DNA of 64,000 bases from Leptodontidium sp. MPI-SDFR-AT-0119 (Eukaryota; Ascomycota; Leotiomycetes; Helotiales; Leptodontidiaceae). Both the position numbers and the translations under genes were made by a program. The DNA is taken from contig JAHLEZ010000005.1 in assembly GCA_020726505.1 (NCBI GenBank), positions 1,302,001 to 1,366,000 on the forward strand, given 5' to 3'. Shown here piece after piece: positions 46,429-58,878 of the stretch. The stretch's first letter is position 1, and each line of letters opens with the position of its first letter. The notes beneath the pieces are model-generated. The model saw only the letters and a list, made by a program, of their open reading frames with translations, made no database searches and had not been told where the DNA came from.

Positions 46429-49400
46429 ATGTCAACCATTGCGCCGGAAGAGATACAAGATAGTCAGAGCGGGAAAGTGATCGCTTTGGAGGGGGATACC
46501 AATGTCATTTCAACTCAACTCAGACTGCTTCCACCCTCTCAAAAATTCCTCATTCTGCCCAGTTTGCTGGCGCACTTGGCCCCGGACAGCGAAAAGGACG
46601 CGTTCGATGCTCGTGCATTTATTCGAGATCTCCAGACGGCCATTACGCAACGCACGGAGACCGCACGTTCGTTCCTTCAGTCATCCACACCCACACAGCC
46701 GAGGCTTGTTTTCGCTGTTCATGGCAGTGTCAGCGCACGAACAACATGCATTACGAAAATCTGCCAGAATATCACAAATGGAGATATAGGAGAGGCCGAG
46801 TCCGTTTTCAATGAACTTGTCAAAGATGGTATTGCTGCTTTGGCGGAACCAGAAAAGGTTGTGGAGGAAGCAGGAGACCAAGCCGAATCGGATACAGATG
46901 GGGGAGATGAGGATGACAAGGGACAAGAAGAGGCAATCGATGTTTCTGGGGAAATTCCTCAGGATGCAGTTGACTCCCAAAAGCGAGATACCGCAAATTC
47001 TACTCATGGAGGCTCCACGGTTGAACGAATGCCAGCTGTTCCGATCTCCCCAAAATCTCGTGTAATGGACTTGGTTCGAGGTATGGAGCAGCCGAAGAAG
47101 GCCGGGGGTCGATATGACTCCAAGATTCCCATTTCCAAGTTTGCGTCTTCTACAAGCCAGCCCAACGACCAGATAGTAAGGACCGTATTGACGGTGCCAA
47201 ATCGCAAGACAATTCTTGTTGAGAAGAGGACAACATTCGGGTCCAATCAAGGAGCTTCGCATCTCAATCGGCGCACTGGAGTTCTATCGCATCAAGTAGA
47301 GGAAGATACAGACACAGACGATGATGTCTACGACCCAAACATTGTCTCTCCTGGCCAAGACTCAGTATTGTCTGTTCCTCAAACACCAGGCGGAGTTGAG
47401 TATGGCGAGGCGTGTCTGGTGGATGTACCGTCCAGCTCTCCGAAAAAGTCGGTCAAAAGAGCCAAGTCTGCCGGCAAGCTTTACTCAAGCAATGCTCGCT
47501 TTCAATATTTCTCGTCGCATGCCCACCACCTTAAACAAACTAAGTCACATTACCATCTGAGGGACAGGCCTCCACCTTCAGCAGCACGGAACGAAAGTGA
47601 ACAAGACTCGAGCCGCTTTCCAACACTTCCAAGGACGACTTTCGTGAAAGCCTCAGAGACTACTATCGGAAAATCCCCCACTTCTAGCAGGTCTTCAAGG
47701 TCATCAAACTCATCGACTTCATCAACTAAGACAACTAATAGGGCTGTTTACGTGGAACGAGGGACTGATGCCCTTCAGACTCCCATTGAGGAATCGAATG
47801 ATGTGCCATTCGTGCCTGTTTTTGAGCTGGTGGAAGACCTTGTCATCCATTTCACTGATGATCAGCCCAACGAGATTTTCGAGTCTGTTGTGCGCTCATA
47901 CAAGAATGGCAATTATCCGATCATTCCTCCTACGCCAGATATACCCACATCTTCCAAATCACCATCTTCTCCGTCATCACTCGTCATCCAAGAGGAACAT
48001 GAGCCTCCTATTAGCCCAAGATCTATTTCAAGTATGCAACTTGAAGTTGGCCCTGAGGTGCGGCCGACATCATATCTCGCAGCTGAGACCGATGATAAAA
48101 GATACCAGCGCCGGTCATTTGACCCCTATTCTGATGAAAGCTACCCGCCAGATATCAGGCGACAGTGGCCACCTACGGGTCATATGAGAATAGCCGAGAG
48201 CACTGTTGAAAGTTTCAAGCCTCCAACAGCTCCAACAGAGGACGTACCTCCCTTGCCCACAGAGGCTGAAGAGAGTTCAATGGAGAATAGATTTGTTGAT
48301 TTCTCACCTGTCAATCCTGGAAGTGCAATAAGCGTCCAGAACTCTTTCCGAGAACTTTTGAGCATTCTCTTCCCAGTAAGCGAGAATTATACTCAATACT
48401 TGTACCCCGTTGCTCCTGAGGCCAACCGGTTGTGGAAGCCAGTGTTCAGAAATGAAGAAGGTGGTTCCATTGGCATTGAGGGCAGAACTGTAGATCAAAT
48501 CATTGCTTTTGGCTGTGATGAGGGAGTCAAGAAGGATTTTTTCTACCAAATCTCTGGGCAGATTGAAAAGATAGGTACGAAGAGAGATGGCTTTAATCGA
48601 AGTGGAAAGCTTGATATCAGGTACGTCCAACTTGTCCCTAAAATTCAGCTCATCTGACGTTTCCAGGTATTTGACATCAAATGTCATGCAAAGCTACATC
48701 AACTCGTCGGTCACCCAACAAGCCCCAAGTCCGATCTCAAATCCACATGTTCTCGCTTCCCTCCTTGTCCCTCACATCGAGGCATTCCTCGCAACCAATA
48801 CAAGTACCCGTCTACTCATTCTTCATTATACCTCCTCAGATCTTCCCACTGTCTTCGCCCTTCGCAATCTTCTAGGCAAAGACCTTTTCAAAATCGCAGG
48901 TATTCTCGACTCCCTAGCCTCTGATCCACCATCCATATCTCGACCTGGGACATCGATGTCCTCCAGACCTCGATCACCTACACCAACGAACGCTCTGGAA
49001 TCCATATCCACCCAGAAACAGTCCCGCCAGTCCCTCCACAAGGATTCTATGAACACTCTGCGTCGAAGCTCTGTCACTACTTCTCTCAAGAACAATTCTC
49101 AAATCCTAAAACCTGCCATCTCGTTCTCGAAAGCGGATTACCTTCTTCCAAGCACTGCTACCGATACCGAGATCGCCACCTTCCTTTCTGGAATGTGGAA
49201 GTCATTGATGGAGAAATCTCCCTTCTACACGCCCGAACCCGAGCCCAAACCGATCATCATCGAAAGACCACCGTTGCCGCCCACTCCATCTTCAAACGGA
49301 CCGCGAGACCGCGACTCGGGTTACCCTCCCTCCTACCAAACACCCCGTGCATCTAAAGTCTCCCGTCTCACTGGTGGTGCCGCAACAGGCTCTACACAAG

Positions 49401-49723
49401 GCGGTAACTACGCCCCTTCAATAAGCAGTGTGACGACCAAAGGTAACGGAGGCGGATATGCTGCGTCGACGACAACGACCATCACGAACAGACACAAATA
49501 TGCCGCATCGATTGCAAGCACCAAGACCACTGCTAGCGAGCGCGAACGCAAGCGAGGCGACAAAGAATGGGAAAATTTCTACATCGCAGAAGACGACAGC
49601 GAGGATGATGAGTACGATAAGATGATTCTGGGCAGGGGCATGCAGAGGATTGTGCCGGAGGTGAAGAAGGTCGGGCAGAAGGCTAATACGAAGAAGGCCT
49701 TGAAGTGGTTGGGTTTGGCTTGA
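46429..49723 (+). CDS. Large Ser-rich fungal protein of unknown function (1082 aa)
   Basis: Exons 46429-48620 and 48667-49723 join in frame (AG + G, Arg). The N-terminal 120 residues are helical (LPPSQKFLILPSLLAHLAPDS). A long disordered region rich in Ser, Asp, Glu and Pro follows, including poly-Ser (SSRSSRSSNSSTSSTK). Around residues 640-830 lies an ordered block (NSFRELLSILFPVSENYTQY, RTVDQIIAFGCDEGVKKDFF, then STRLLILHYTSSDLPTVFALRNLLG) that crosses the intron and looks like the functional core. The end is Ser/Thr/Gly-rich with a basic tail (KKALKWLGLA). I do not know a characterised homologue. The start at 46429 is chosen over the ATG at 46309 because the preceding 40 residues resemble untranslated leader. 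Confidence 0.75.
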
Positions 49724-50764
49724 GTGTTTTTTCTTCCTGGACTTCATCTCCTCTATGTCTGGTTTCAACTCTGATATAATTGTTCCTTCTTTTTCTTCTG
49801 CTTTCTCGGGCTTGGTTGGCGACGGAAGCATTGCGTTGCTTGGTGCTGGGATTGCGTATCAGCGCAGATTCCCTTTGACGGTCCTGGATCTGATTTTGGG
49901 TGTGGGTCGTGATACTGGATGCTGTTTGTTGTCATTATACCTGATTAATTGTTGTAAAATGCTGTAAGATCGTGTAGAATTAGTCTTGTCTGTTGATGTA
50001 CCTAGCTACGTCTTACGTCCCACGTACTGTATGCATAAAGCTGTCAACTGAACACCGTTTTTCGGTAACCTCTCTAGCTCGTGACTCGAATTCCCAGTAA
50101 ATGTCGTGGGGGACAACTCATGCTGGTCTTGTATACTCAATAACATGCTGTGTCTGAGTTGATGGTTCCTGTTTCTGTTGTGGGGCAACTTCCGCCCAGT
50201 GACTTGCTAGATACACTGCATAGAGTTCAGACTAGGATGAACCAAAGATGGTGTAATTAGTTCCCTGGTTGAAATGATCTGGCTACGGTTCTGGTCATAT
50301 ACTTGAACTGATGCTGAACTGGGGAATAATCCGATATTTGGAACTGACGGCTATGCCTCGCTAAGAAAGGGGTTGTTGAGTGCCTCACTCGCAGTTTACA
50401 ACATTCGCGAAAATAATGTGAGATATGCGAAATGCGGATATCAAATAACAAGAAAATGATAGTGTTAGAATATCTTAAATGTCCTAAAAGTCTTGAGTTT
50501 CCTCGATACCTTGGATTAAATAGATGGCTTCCATATTTTAAATGGGTTTTCCAGACAGATTATGAAGCAGCCTCGAGCACCGACTGAGATATGATGATAA
50601 CCGTGAATAGCGAAAGGTTTCTTTACCATTTTGTACTTTCTCGCCATAGCCAGACAGAGAGGCGTATTTTCCAGTATCTGTACAATTCTTACAACAATAT
50701 TCCCAAAACCAAACGCCACATACATCCAGATCCCCAACTCCAAAATGCATGTTACATCTGCGAC
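49724..50764. other. Intergenic region between convergent genes
   Basis: This 1.04-kb stretch holds the two 3' flanks. The segment 50440-50540 is AT-rich. I see no gene. Confidence 0.55.
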
Positions 50765-51718
50765 TTACCTACACCCTTCATTTCTGCCGTTGTCTCCAGC
50801 ACAACAAGCTGGACAAGGAGCCCCTTCATCTCCCCTCCCTTTTCTCATGCCACCCAGCAGCCAATCGGTGAGGCCAACTACCCTGGCACCAACGCCCCTT
50901 TCCCAATTTCCACCTTCTTGCACATGTTCAATAGTGTGGCTGACAACTCTGCCCTCGTCGTCAAATTCAAAAATGAACAATCCCGTAAACTCCTTGCTGT
51001 CATCCTCGCCCTTGCCGCCCCCCAGCCATTCCGTAATCTTGTCAACGCTTTCCCTCCCTCCTATTCCCTTATACAGTGCTCCAGTCCCCTTCCCCTTGGT
51101 CTTTCCCACCGTCCGCCAGCGCACGATAAGTTGTTCTTGCCGACTTAGTGATGGGGAGCGAGCATTTGAGGTAGACTTGATCATGCGTTCCGAGAGTATG
51201 GTAAGTCGGACATCCCCTACAAGAGGCACACGCCCCCATGCTATGGGTGAGGTCCACAATGCCGCTGCATATGCGACCCGTCCGGAGACGGTGGGGAGGT
51301 GGGGGTGGGAGGATGGAAAGAGGTGGAGAGTTATCTGCGGGGAAAGGATTTCTTGGGGGAGTGGTGACTGGAGAAGAGTTGGTAGTCGTTCTTGCAAGAT
51401 TCGAAGAGCTGTCAGTTTCTGTTAGCAGGGTTCTTGCATAAGGTATGGTCAGGAGTTACTTTTCCCCAGCTTCACAGTCCTTTCGTTGGGTTTGCGTGGC
51501 TCGGAAGGGTCATTGCGAGTTGGCACATTCTGATGAGGGATAGATCCTGTGAACCAGACATCGGGAATGACTTTCGGGCCTTGCTCGACTGTTGCAAGGC
51601 ATCTTGAGGTGGGTATTGCAGGGTGTACTGAGCGGAGTGACCGACAGCTCAGAGTGAGGGGGGAGAATTTCGTGGCATTGAGGGGAGCAGAACGCAGAAG
51701 AGCACAAGGCGTCGACAT
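50765..51718 (-). CDS. Probable mitochondrial protein of unknown function
   Basis: Exons 51718-51460 and 51408-50765 join in frame to give 300 aa. The N-terminus is rich in Arg, Ser and Leu without acidic residues (MSTPCALLRSAPLNATKF), followed by SCRSLRSVHPA, which looks like a mitochondrial targeting sequence. The body contains RILQERLPTLLQSPLPQEIL and YAAALWTSPIAWGRVPLVG. It ends with the conserved-looking FIFEFDDEGRVVSHTIEHV and GLTDWLLGG, which resemble an NTF2-like/DUF2358-type fold. I recall close relatives in many fungi without an assigned activity. An open frame on the opposite strand over the same bases is treated as an artefact. Confidence 0.75.
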
Positions 51719-52327
51719 CAGCCTGGATGCTTGGATATGACGGCAAAAGACATTAAGAGAGACGAAAAATACAGCTGTTGTATTGCGGAGTTGTTGCTGT
51801 CGAATAAAGGATCACGGAAGAGAAGGAAGAGAATTGGAACTGGGAAGCTTTATCGGCGGCGATTGGCACAAAGCCTAAAACGGTTAGCGGTCAAGCAGTA
51901 TCAGCAAACGATGCCCCTGCCCTGGCTCCTGGTGCCTCTTCTTGACTTGTTCCTAGGTAGGTACCTGGGATTTGCCAAACTCTGGAAATCTATGATTCAT
52001 AGATTCATCACAACAAAACGCGGAGTGAAACAGTCTCCCATCTGTAGAAATCTATTTAAGTTGACAAAGAAACCCAATATCCCTCCAGCCCATTCCAAGT
52101 TCTCCCCATTCACGGCGCCTCAGAAACAAGGAACTCTAGTCATCACGTGCACACACTAGCGAGCTTCAGGTCGGCGGATCTTAAAGACGTCGTTGCTGGA
52201 ACGTAGGCCGCGATACTCCAGTACCTGGTCTATCTCCCCAGAAACCAAATCAACGTCCAACGTCGCCTCCCATCCTGGTGATACCTAGCACCATCGAACC
52301 TTTGCACACTCAAAGAACGTCGCCATC
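51719..52327. other. Divergent intergenic region upstream of Ypt1
   Basis: This 609-bp stretch contains the promoters of the mitochondrial-protein gene and of the Ypt1 gene. A CCTAGGTAGGTACC palindromic element lies at about 51954-51967. The open frame at 51731-52159 is basic and motif-free. Confidence 0.5.
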
Positions 52328-53331
52328 ATGAATCCCGAGTAGTAAGTCTCCCTGCCAGGCAACGTCATCTTCAAGCCGTCCCCCAACTCCAAGGCATGAT
52401 TCTATCGAAACGAATACTAATCTTACTGCGCTACAGAGTACCCCTCCATGGCCTTTGACAAACGATATATGGGCGCCAGTGCTCTTATAGTCGTCCCCGA
52501 GAACTACGGACACATTACTCACGATCTGGGCAGATACGATTACCTCTTCAAGCTCCTCCTTATCGGGGACTCCGGTGTTGGAAAGTCCTGCTTGTTGCTG
52601 CGATTTGCGGATGACACATACACTGAGAGCTATATCTCGACCATCGGTGTTGACTTCGTGCGTTGGGATCTACAAGGGAATCAAGGATAGGAGCTGACGC
52701 CTTGGCAGAAAATCAGAACGATCGAGTTGGATGGCAAGACTGTGAAGTTGCAAATCGTAAGGGCTGCTATGGGAATCTAGGTGGGGACATGAATGCTGAT
52801 TGCTTTTAGTGGGATACTGCGGGACAGGAGCGTTTCCGAACGATCACTTCATCCTACTACAGAGGTGCTCACGGTATCTGCGTTGTTTACGATGTTACGG
52901 ATATGGACTCGTTCAACAACGTCAAGCAATGGCTCCAGGAGATCGACAGATATGCCACAGAAGGAGTCAACAAGCTTCTCGTAGGCAACAAGAGCGATAT
53001 GTCAGACAAGAAGGTCGTGGAATACACAGTTGCAAAGGTACGTACTGTCACATGCGCAACATCACCTGTTCCATATCAGGTGGCAACAGCATCATGCGCA
53101 GCCTGGTTCGCATCAACCTGCTAACAATACGCCTAGGAATTCGCTGACAGCCTCGGCATCCCTTTCCTCGAGACCTCCGCCAAGAACGCATCCAATGTCG
53201 AGCAGGCTTTCTTGACCATGGCCCGCCAGATCAAGGAGAGAATGGGCACTACCACAGCAAACAACAAGCCTACGGTACAAGTTGGACAAGGACAAGGTGT
53301 GCAGTCAGGATCGGCTGGTGGCTGCTGTTAA
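52328..53331 (+). CDS. YPT1: Rab GTPase Ypt1 (Rab1)
   Basis: Ypt1 governs ER-to-Golgi transport and early autophagy. Exons 52328-52338, 52534-52657, 52709-52756, 52810-53037 and 53137-53331 join in frame to give 201 aa, normal for the family. All G-box motifs are present: GDSGVGKSC (G1), the Thr of YISTIGVDF (G2), WDTAGQE (G3), NKSD (G4) and ETSAK (G5). The Rab1 effector loop is intact and the C-terminus is GGCC for double geranylgeranylation. The first exon has only 11 coding bases. Using the donor GTAGTA, not the overlapping GTAAGT three bases later, gives the conserved start MNPEYDYLF. The GTAAGT choice would create an immediate stop. Confidence 0.97.
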
Positions 53332-54801
53332 ACAACTCTCCTGTCCTATACTCCTCTTGAACGAACGGAACGACTGGGTTTTTCCTTGCCTCTCTGCGCG
53401 CGCATTAGAATGACTGTCATTTGGATCGGCCTCCTGCATTCCCACCTTCTCACTCTACCTTCTCCCCGGAGTTCGGAAACCATACTACAACACGCGCATG
53501 GGGGGATAGATGACTTTAATGGCTGATGGAAAGTATGGGAGATTGAGAGAGCAATCGTTGCTACTGCCTTGGCGTGTGAGGGGATTTGGGGATCGGGAAT
53601 TTGATACTTTGTTTTCTTTTTGCCAGGTCTCTTTTTTTCGATTGCGGGATGCTTTGATGCTTGCTGCGTGGTTACTTTCATCTTTGTTATTATGACAGCC
53701 TGGGTTGAGCATGCAATCAAGCAATTAAACCAAACTCGAGCATCTTTCCTAAGTCCTTTGAATGTGACAAGTTGTTGATATCCTTAAATTCTCGAAAAGG
53801 CCGAAGTCCCTCAATGCTAGTTGCTTGATGACTGGTTTGCTGGCTCCCTTACTTGCGATTCGCATTATCTTCGCGGCTTCCCGAAGTCTTCCATTGAATG
53901 TGGTTTGCATGTGAAGGAGAGTCTTCCCCTGTAAGAAGAGAGGATGATTTCCAGGTTCTGCTCGCTTCCTACGCCCATGTGGGACCTACCTTCAACATGC
54001 CCAGAATTTTTCTGCATTGCCTTTCGCTATTCACTTACGAAAAGCTGCTATACTCTCAAGGCTTGACGGCACATATATAGCAGTTCATCCGAACTCTTAC
54101 TTGACTACCACTACGAAATGGTGGTGCGTTTCATTGTCCACTAGATTGGGAGTCAGTGGGGAAGAAGTCTGCCTGCTCCCTCTCCAGATCCGTCCCTCAT
54201 TCACACCCATCTGGCAAACTAGCTCTTATGCCTGAGTGATTACTTAGGTAAATACTTCTGCTTACTTTCTAGTTACTCTGAGAGGATATCACAATCGGCA
54301 GTGGTGATCAGACTTGATGGAATACTCAAGTAGCGAGAGGGAAGATTCAAGTCGGACAGTATAGTGGGAAATAGGGGGTCTAACGAAAGCGAAGCAATTC
54401 AGCAGGCAATCTCTCGCTATCACTTCCTGTGGCTGGTCCCGAGCAGCTCTGGTAAAATGTATTATTCCTGGTCTTTGTCTTTCTAGTTATCAAGGTTCGA
54501 ATTCCCCACGGGAACTTTGGTACACAAGTAGTATGTGTAGATTAAGTTTCCTGATCACTCACCACCTACCAGCTTGAGGCTCTAGGCCGGAGCTGGTACT
54601 AGAAAACAGTCACCAAGTCTTCGCCAGCACATAAAGCCAAACACCGACCACGCTGGTAGGGCACATGATAACTCTTCATCCATCACGTGTCCATGAAGTG
54701 ATTGATTGAAGAGAACCTGGAATGATACTTGAAACCAGCACCTCATGACCATGTTGTATCAGCTGATAGTCTGTATTATTAAAATCACTTCCCTCGTCAC
54801 C
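53332..54801. other. Intergenic region downstream of Ypt1
   Basis: This 1.47-kb stretch holds the Ypt1 3' flank and the promoter of the Pmp3-like gene. I see no coding motif. A GGTTCGAATTCC string at about 54494 recalls a tRNA T-loop, but no tRNA folds around it. Confidence 0.5.
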
Positions 54802-55408
54802 ATGATTCACATAGTGACAAATGCGACATCAACTTCAAACAAGACGCGAACTTTGAATACTGACAGTACATCGTCACTTAACCTTTTAACCCTCAAGTCC
54901 TACCTTTGTCACTTTCGCTTGAACGAAGCTCGACATAAATACAGAGATAGTGCGAGAAATAGAGGTCTGCTTCTTCATCTTCCTAGTCCTGTTCGCTATC
55001 ATCTGTTAGTACCTTTCAAAGTTTAAGAAAGTCAGCATATCAAGGCAAGATTACTGACTTAGTCACAGTTCCACCGGTCGCGGTGCTGATGATAGCAGGC
55101 TGCGGCCCTGATTTCCTCATAAACATCATCCTCACACTCCTTGGGTAAGTACCCTTCTTCCCTCCTATATAAATGTCTATTCTGTTCGACATTTTGCAGC
55201 CTGGCATCATGTCTCGGTCTTGATTTTTAGAGGCGAATCGTTTCTGATAAACAAATGTCTCAGGTATTTTCCAGGACATCTCCATGCCTTCTATCTCATC
55301 GGCGTGTATTACTATCGTAAAGACCAGCGTAGACACGGCATTTACCTCCCGCGTGACGCACCAGGTATCTTTAGTCGAAAGGTGCAGAGTGGAGGTTGGA
55401 GGTATTGA
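54802..55408 (+). CDS. Pmp3/Sna-type plasma membrane proteolipid
   Basis: This is a small multi-exon gene. Exons 54802-54865, 54945-55004, 55063-55144 and 55264-55408 join in frame to give about 116 aa. The core has the two-helix Pmp3 (UPF0057) arrangement: a hydrophobic helix CFFIFLVLFAII, then VPPVAVLMIAGCG, then PDFLINIILTLLGYFPGHLHAFYLI. The PP, GCG, LIN and GxxPGxxHAFYLI positions all match the family. Fungal Pmp3/Sna proteins sit in the plasma membrane or vacuolar sorting route and affect membrane potential and salt tolerance. The C-terminal extension (PGIFSRKVQSGGWRY) is longer than in yeast Pmp3 and is known from filamentous-fungal paralogues. The last two exons are firm. The first exon and the GTTAGT donor are less certain. 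Confidence 0.72.
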
Positions 55409-58136
55409 TCGTTTTGCGGGAGAGATGGATTGGGTTGGGTTGGGGGAGAGAAATTGTGAATTTGAAAATACAGAAGTTCAGGGTGGCTATTTATCGCTGT
55501 GATCAATATTGACCAACTTCTTTTTCTCTGGTGTGAGTTGATGCTCCGTTGTTGACGTGAGTCGTCTGCCTTCAAAGTACTCCCGTACATAAAGCTCTAG
55601 CTGGTAGACGAAGCAAGGTTGTTTGTGCACCAGGAGGAAACTGGGACTTGTATTACTTCGTCTTTCGTCCCTATACCATTAGCTGTACGGGAACTTTCGC
55701 TCTCGGTTGGCATGCTGCCATATATTGCCCGTCCCGGGGAAGTGAGCCGAAAGTCTTAAGAAGCCAGCACTGGCAGCACCCGAGCCAGATGTGCTCGGTC
55801 TATTTGAAAACAATGGCAGCAAAATTCCGCCTGACAGTGAAGAATTCAAGGCAACCAGACAGAATACCATCCTAATTTGCCGCTGCATAAGAACTACAAT
55901 CATGTCTCTCACCTCCTGAGCTCCCATTCTGTAAATTGCATATCTACTTCGCTGATCAAGCGCGTCAACATGCGTCGGTCCAACGGGCCGGTACTGGGGC
56001 GGGTTGTGTTGTGTTTTTCCCATTTACTTTGCTTAAGAGATCCTTACATACTTGAGGAAATAAATAAAACAAAGGATAGGCAAGTAATTGTACAAATTCA
56101 CACCTCTCATCAAGGTGGAAGTTGCATTCCAAGCTAGAAAGTACAACGGCTCGTTAGATCCCGACTTGTAAGTAGGAAAGAGTTCGCCTCAGAGAGATGC
56201 TTCCACAGGGAAGCAATCTCTTTTCATAAAGAACTGCAACGGGTACGAGTGCTAGCTTTAATACAACTTCAAACGCATGATTAAGTGTAGGTAGCACTGC
56301 ACATTTTCAGAAAGGTGGTAGATGCCCTTGACAACGTCCTTGCTGATCGTCTTTCTTGGAATGTCCCCGCTGGAAGACAATGACAACCGGTGAAGCCTCG
56401 ACAACAGTAATTTTCTTGGTGTCTTTTTATCTGTCAGTCCCGAGTAGTTCTCACTGCTTCTAGGAGCTGGATATAGATACTCCATTCTAGGCCAACTCCT
56501 CAGCACAAGCACACAAACAACTTCGCGAACACATGACTTCGTCTCCCAGCCCAAAGTACCTTAAAAGGCGAAAGGTGGAATGAGTTCACTGTTAAAGCAA
56601 AATAAATGCCCTGGGGACGGTAAAGTTAACGTTAAAAGACCAATAATTTTGTTTTCATTATTAGGAAGAAGCATCGTCAGAGTCGCTTAGCAGTGGACTC
56701 AACCCAGCTAATGCATTCCTTTAAGGTAGATGGCCATTTCATCATGAAGTCTGACGTAGAATAATGATGAATCGACAAGAGAGGTCGGGCTGAAATTTTT
56801 ACCTCCGGAGAGTGGTAAATATGGTGGATGTTGAATTTGGTAGGACGGTATAGAAAAGAGAAAAACCACCCCTGGAGTAAATCCATGTTAGCCGAAGTAT
56901 GTAAAGCTTAGAGTCACTCTGGGCATCCTTTCTGCCTTATCAAGTGTGAATGAGGATTTGTGATAGAAGCGGTGTCCCAAAGAGGAAAGACTCACTAAGT
57001 GTCGCCTCGTGATGAACCCCTCCCCTCCCCCCTTCCAAGCCTTCCACCTTCATTCAGCTAAGGCTGGGGGTTCTTACCTGAGCTGAATTCTGGAATACCT
57101 ACCTAGGTAGGAAAGTACGAGCCCGTCCACCATCCATCACAGATACCGGTAAAGTATTCAAGGTGGTCAAGTACATCCACATCCACATCCAGCACCGCAC
57201 TGCCTGACTGACCCCAGCTAGCAAAGTCTCACTACTCACCACAAGCTCATATACTAAAAACCGCGACATGCAACACAACTCTCTTGCCTCGCTCAAGTGC
57301 TGACTGATTAAACACTCACTCTACTGCTGTGCACCGTCCGTCCAAAGTCCGTCCCTAGCTCCCAAAAAGTTAAGAGAGAGAAACTTTCCTACGAATCATG
57401 GAACACCGCCGCTCAAGCATGCCAGCCACCTGGAGTAGACAAAGACAAAAAGAGACGAGAAGATACTATACTACCTGTACCTATCTAATAGCGCAGAGCC
57501 TCCGCCATCGCCTCAAAAGATAATCTAAACCCAGAGAAGAGAATGAAGCCCAGCCAACCAGGACGAGGACCAGGTCTCGGTCGAGTGAACGACCGACTTG
57601 ATCTCACCGTCCCCCATCACCAAACCAACCCTCAAGAAGCTCACTGGTACTGTACTTGACTTCCAAGACTCACATCTCCCGGGATCGATCCCACGGAACA
57701 TTCCGACTCCCCGGTGTCATGTCAAACCAAACAAACAGAGATCTCGGAAACTTTTTTTAGATTCAACGGCATCGAGTGGCGTGCTGAAAATGAGACGTGC
57801 AACAAAACTCTGGAGGAGAGCATGGTGATTGGGTTGGTGTGTTTTTTTCTCTCATGGGTTTCGATTGTGTTGGGTTGGGGTCAAGGCATGTGAAGGAAGA
57901 TGTTGTGGACAAGGACATGGACATGGACCTGAGGAGGGAGGGAAGTGTGGATGGATGGGATGGGTGTGGTACTGTAGTGGGTTGAAGGTGGGGGGATAAG
58001 GAAAGGCGCGAGTCATGGGTTGGAGTGTTGCGGGACGCCGGTGTTTTGGTTCGTGAGGCTGGGTTTGGTTTTGGGGGATGAAATGTGGAAGTGGAAGTGG
58101 GAGTAGAGGTTGGTTGGGGGTTGTCACTGTTCGTGT

Positions 58137-58156
58137 TTGGTTGGTTGGTTGGTTGG
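58137..58156. repeat. (TTGG)n microsatellite
   Basis: About five TTGG units in tandem. Confidence 0.85.
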
Positions 58157-58752
58157 TCATTTTCGAGAGGATGGGCGGGTTGGCTTGGGTCACTGTTAGT
58201 TGGTTGACGGAGAATTGGTGAGTTGTTTTCTGGTGTTGAAAGCTACTGTTGGGTTAGTTCGGTTTGGTTTGGTTTGATGGCCAAATGGAAGATCCAATCA
58301 CTTGCAGCGTTGAAGCTGCCCCAAAGCCCCGACGACGCTGGCGGTGCTGAGAGCGCTAGGTACCTAAGGGTGGACAGATGTGCTGATATATACTCCACCC
58401 TGCGTAGCTCCTCGCATGCCAACGCCCCTTTCCAACCCACGATCAATCCAAGCGAAAAGACACACCACGAGTCAAAAACCATCGGTGCGACAGACGCAGT
58501 CCACCGCAAACACAAACACAATAACAACCAAGAAAACAGAAGTCACATGCGGAGCAAATCGATGAAGGAAGATGATCTTGTATTTTCGAAAGATCAAAAG
58601 TCTAATCTGGCTCGCTTCCTTCCTTCCAGAAAATCTCCCCCAACACCAACCAACCCCAAAAATGGGGGTCTCTTTCCAATGGGTCCCCGTCTAGATGACA
58701 CCGGTATTTCGCCCCCTATTTTTATCATAAAAATTTATGTACAAAGAAAGTA

Positions 58753-58778
58753 GTGTGTGTGTATGTGTGTGTGTGTGT
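58753..58778. repeat. (GT)n microsatellite
   Basis: A GT-dinucleotide run with one A substitution, probably in the 3' flank of the GH128 gene. Confidence 0.9.
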
Positions 58779-58878
58779 TCTTGATAGAGATCAATCATCT
58801 CAAGAAGGTATCAAAATCGTTATCTCATCTCATCCAAATCTCCCCTTTCTGATTCCTGACATTGGTATTGACACTCGC

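Larger units (their letters stand above)
55409..58878. other. 3.5-kb gene-poor region
   Basis: I see no conserved coding signal here. The longest frame, 58223-58753, is Ser/Lys/Asn-rich without a motif and ends just 3' of the GH128 gene. Features are a TACCTACCTAGGTAGG palindrome at about 57097-57112, a G-rich plus strand at 57830-58200, a (TTGG)n tract at 58137-58156 and a GT repeat at 58753-58778. Confidence 0.55.

Noticed and set aside
50591..51425. Long plus-strand open frames (185 and 264 codons)
   Set aside because: They lie antisense to the better-supported two-exon mitochondrial-protein gene and show no motif.
54460..54510. GGTTCGAATTCCCC string resembling a tRNA T-loop
   Set aside because: The flanking bases do not form the five-pair T-stem, and no anticodon or acceptor stem can be built around it.
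58223..58753. Open frame of 176 codons
   Set aside because: The composition is low-complexity without any domain, and it ends in the GT microsatellite region.
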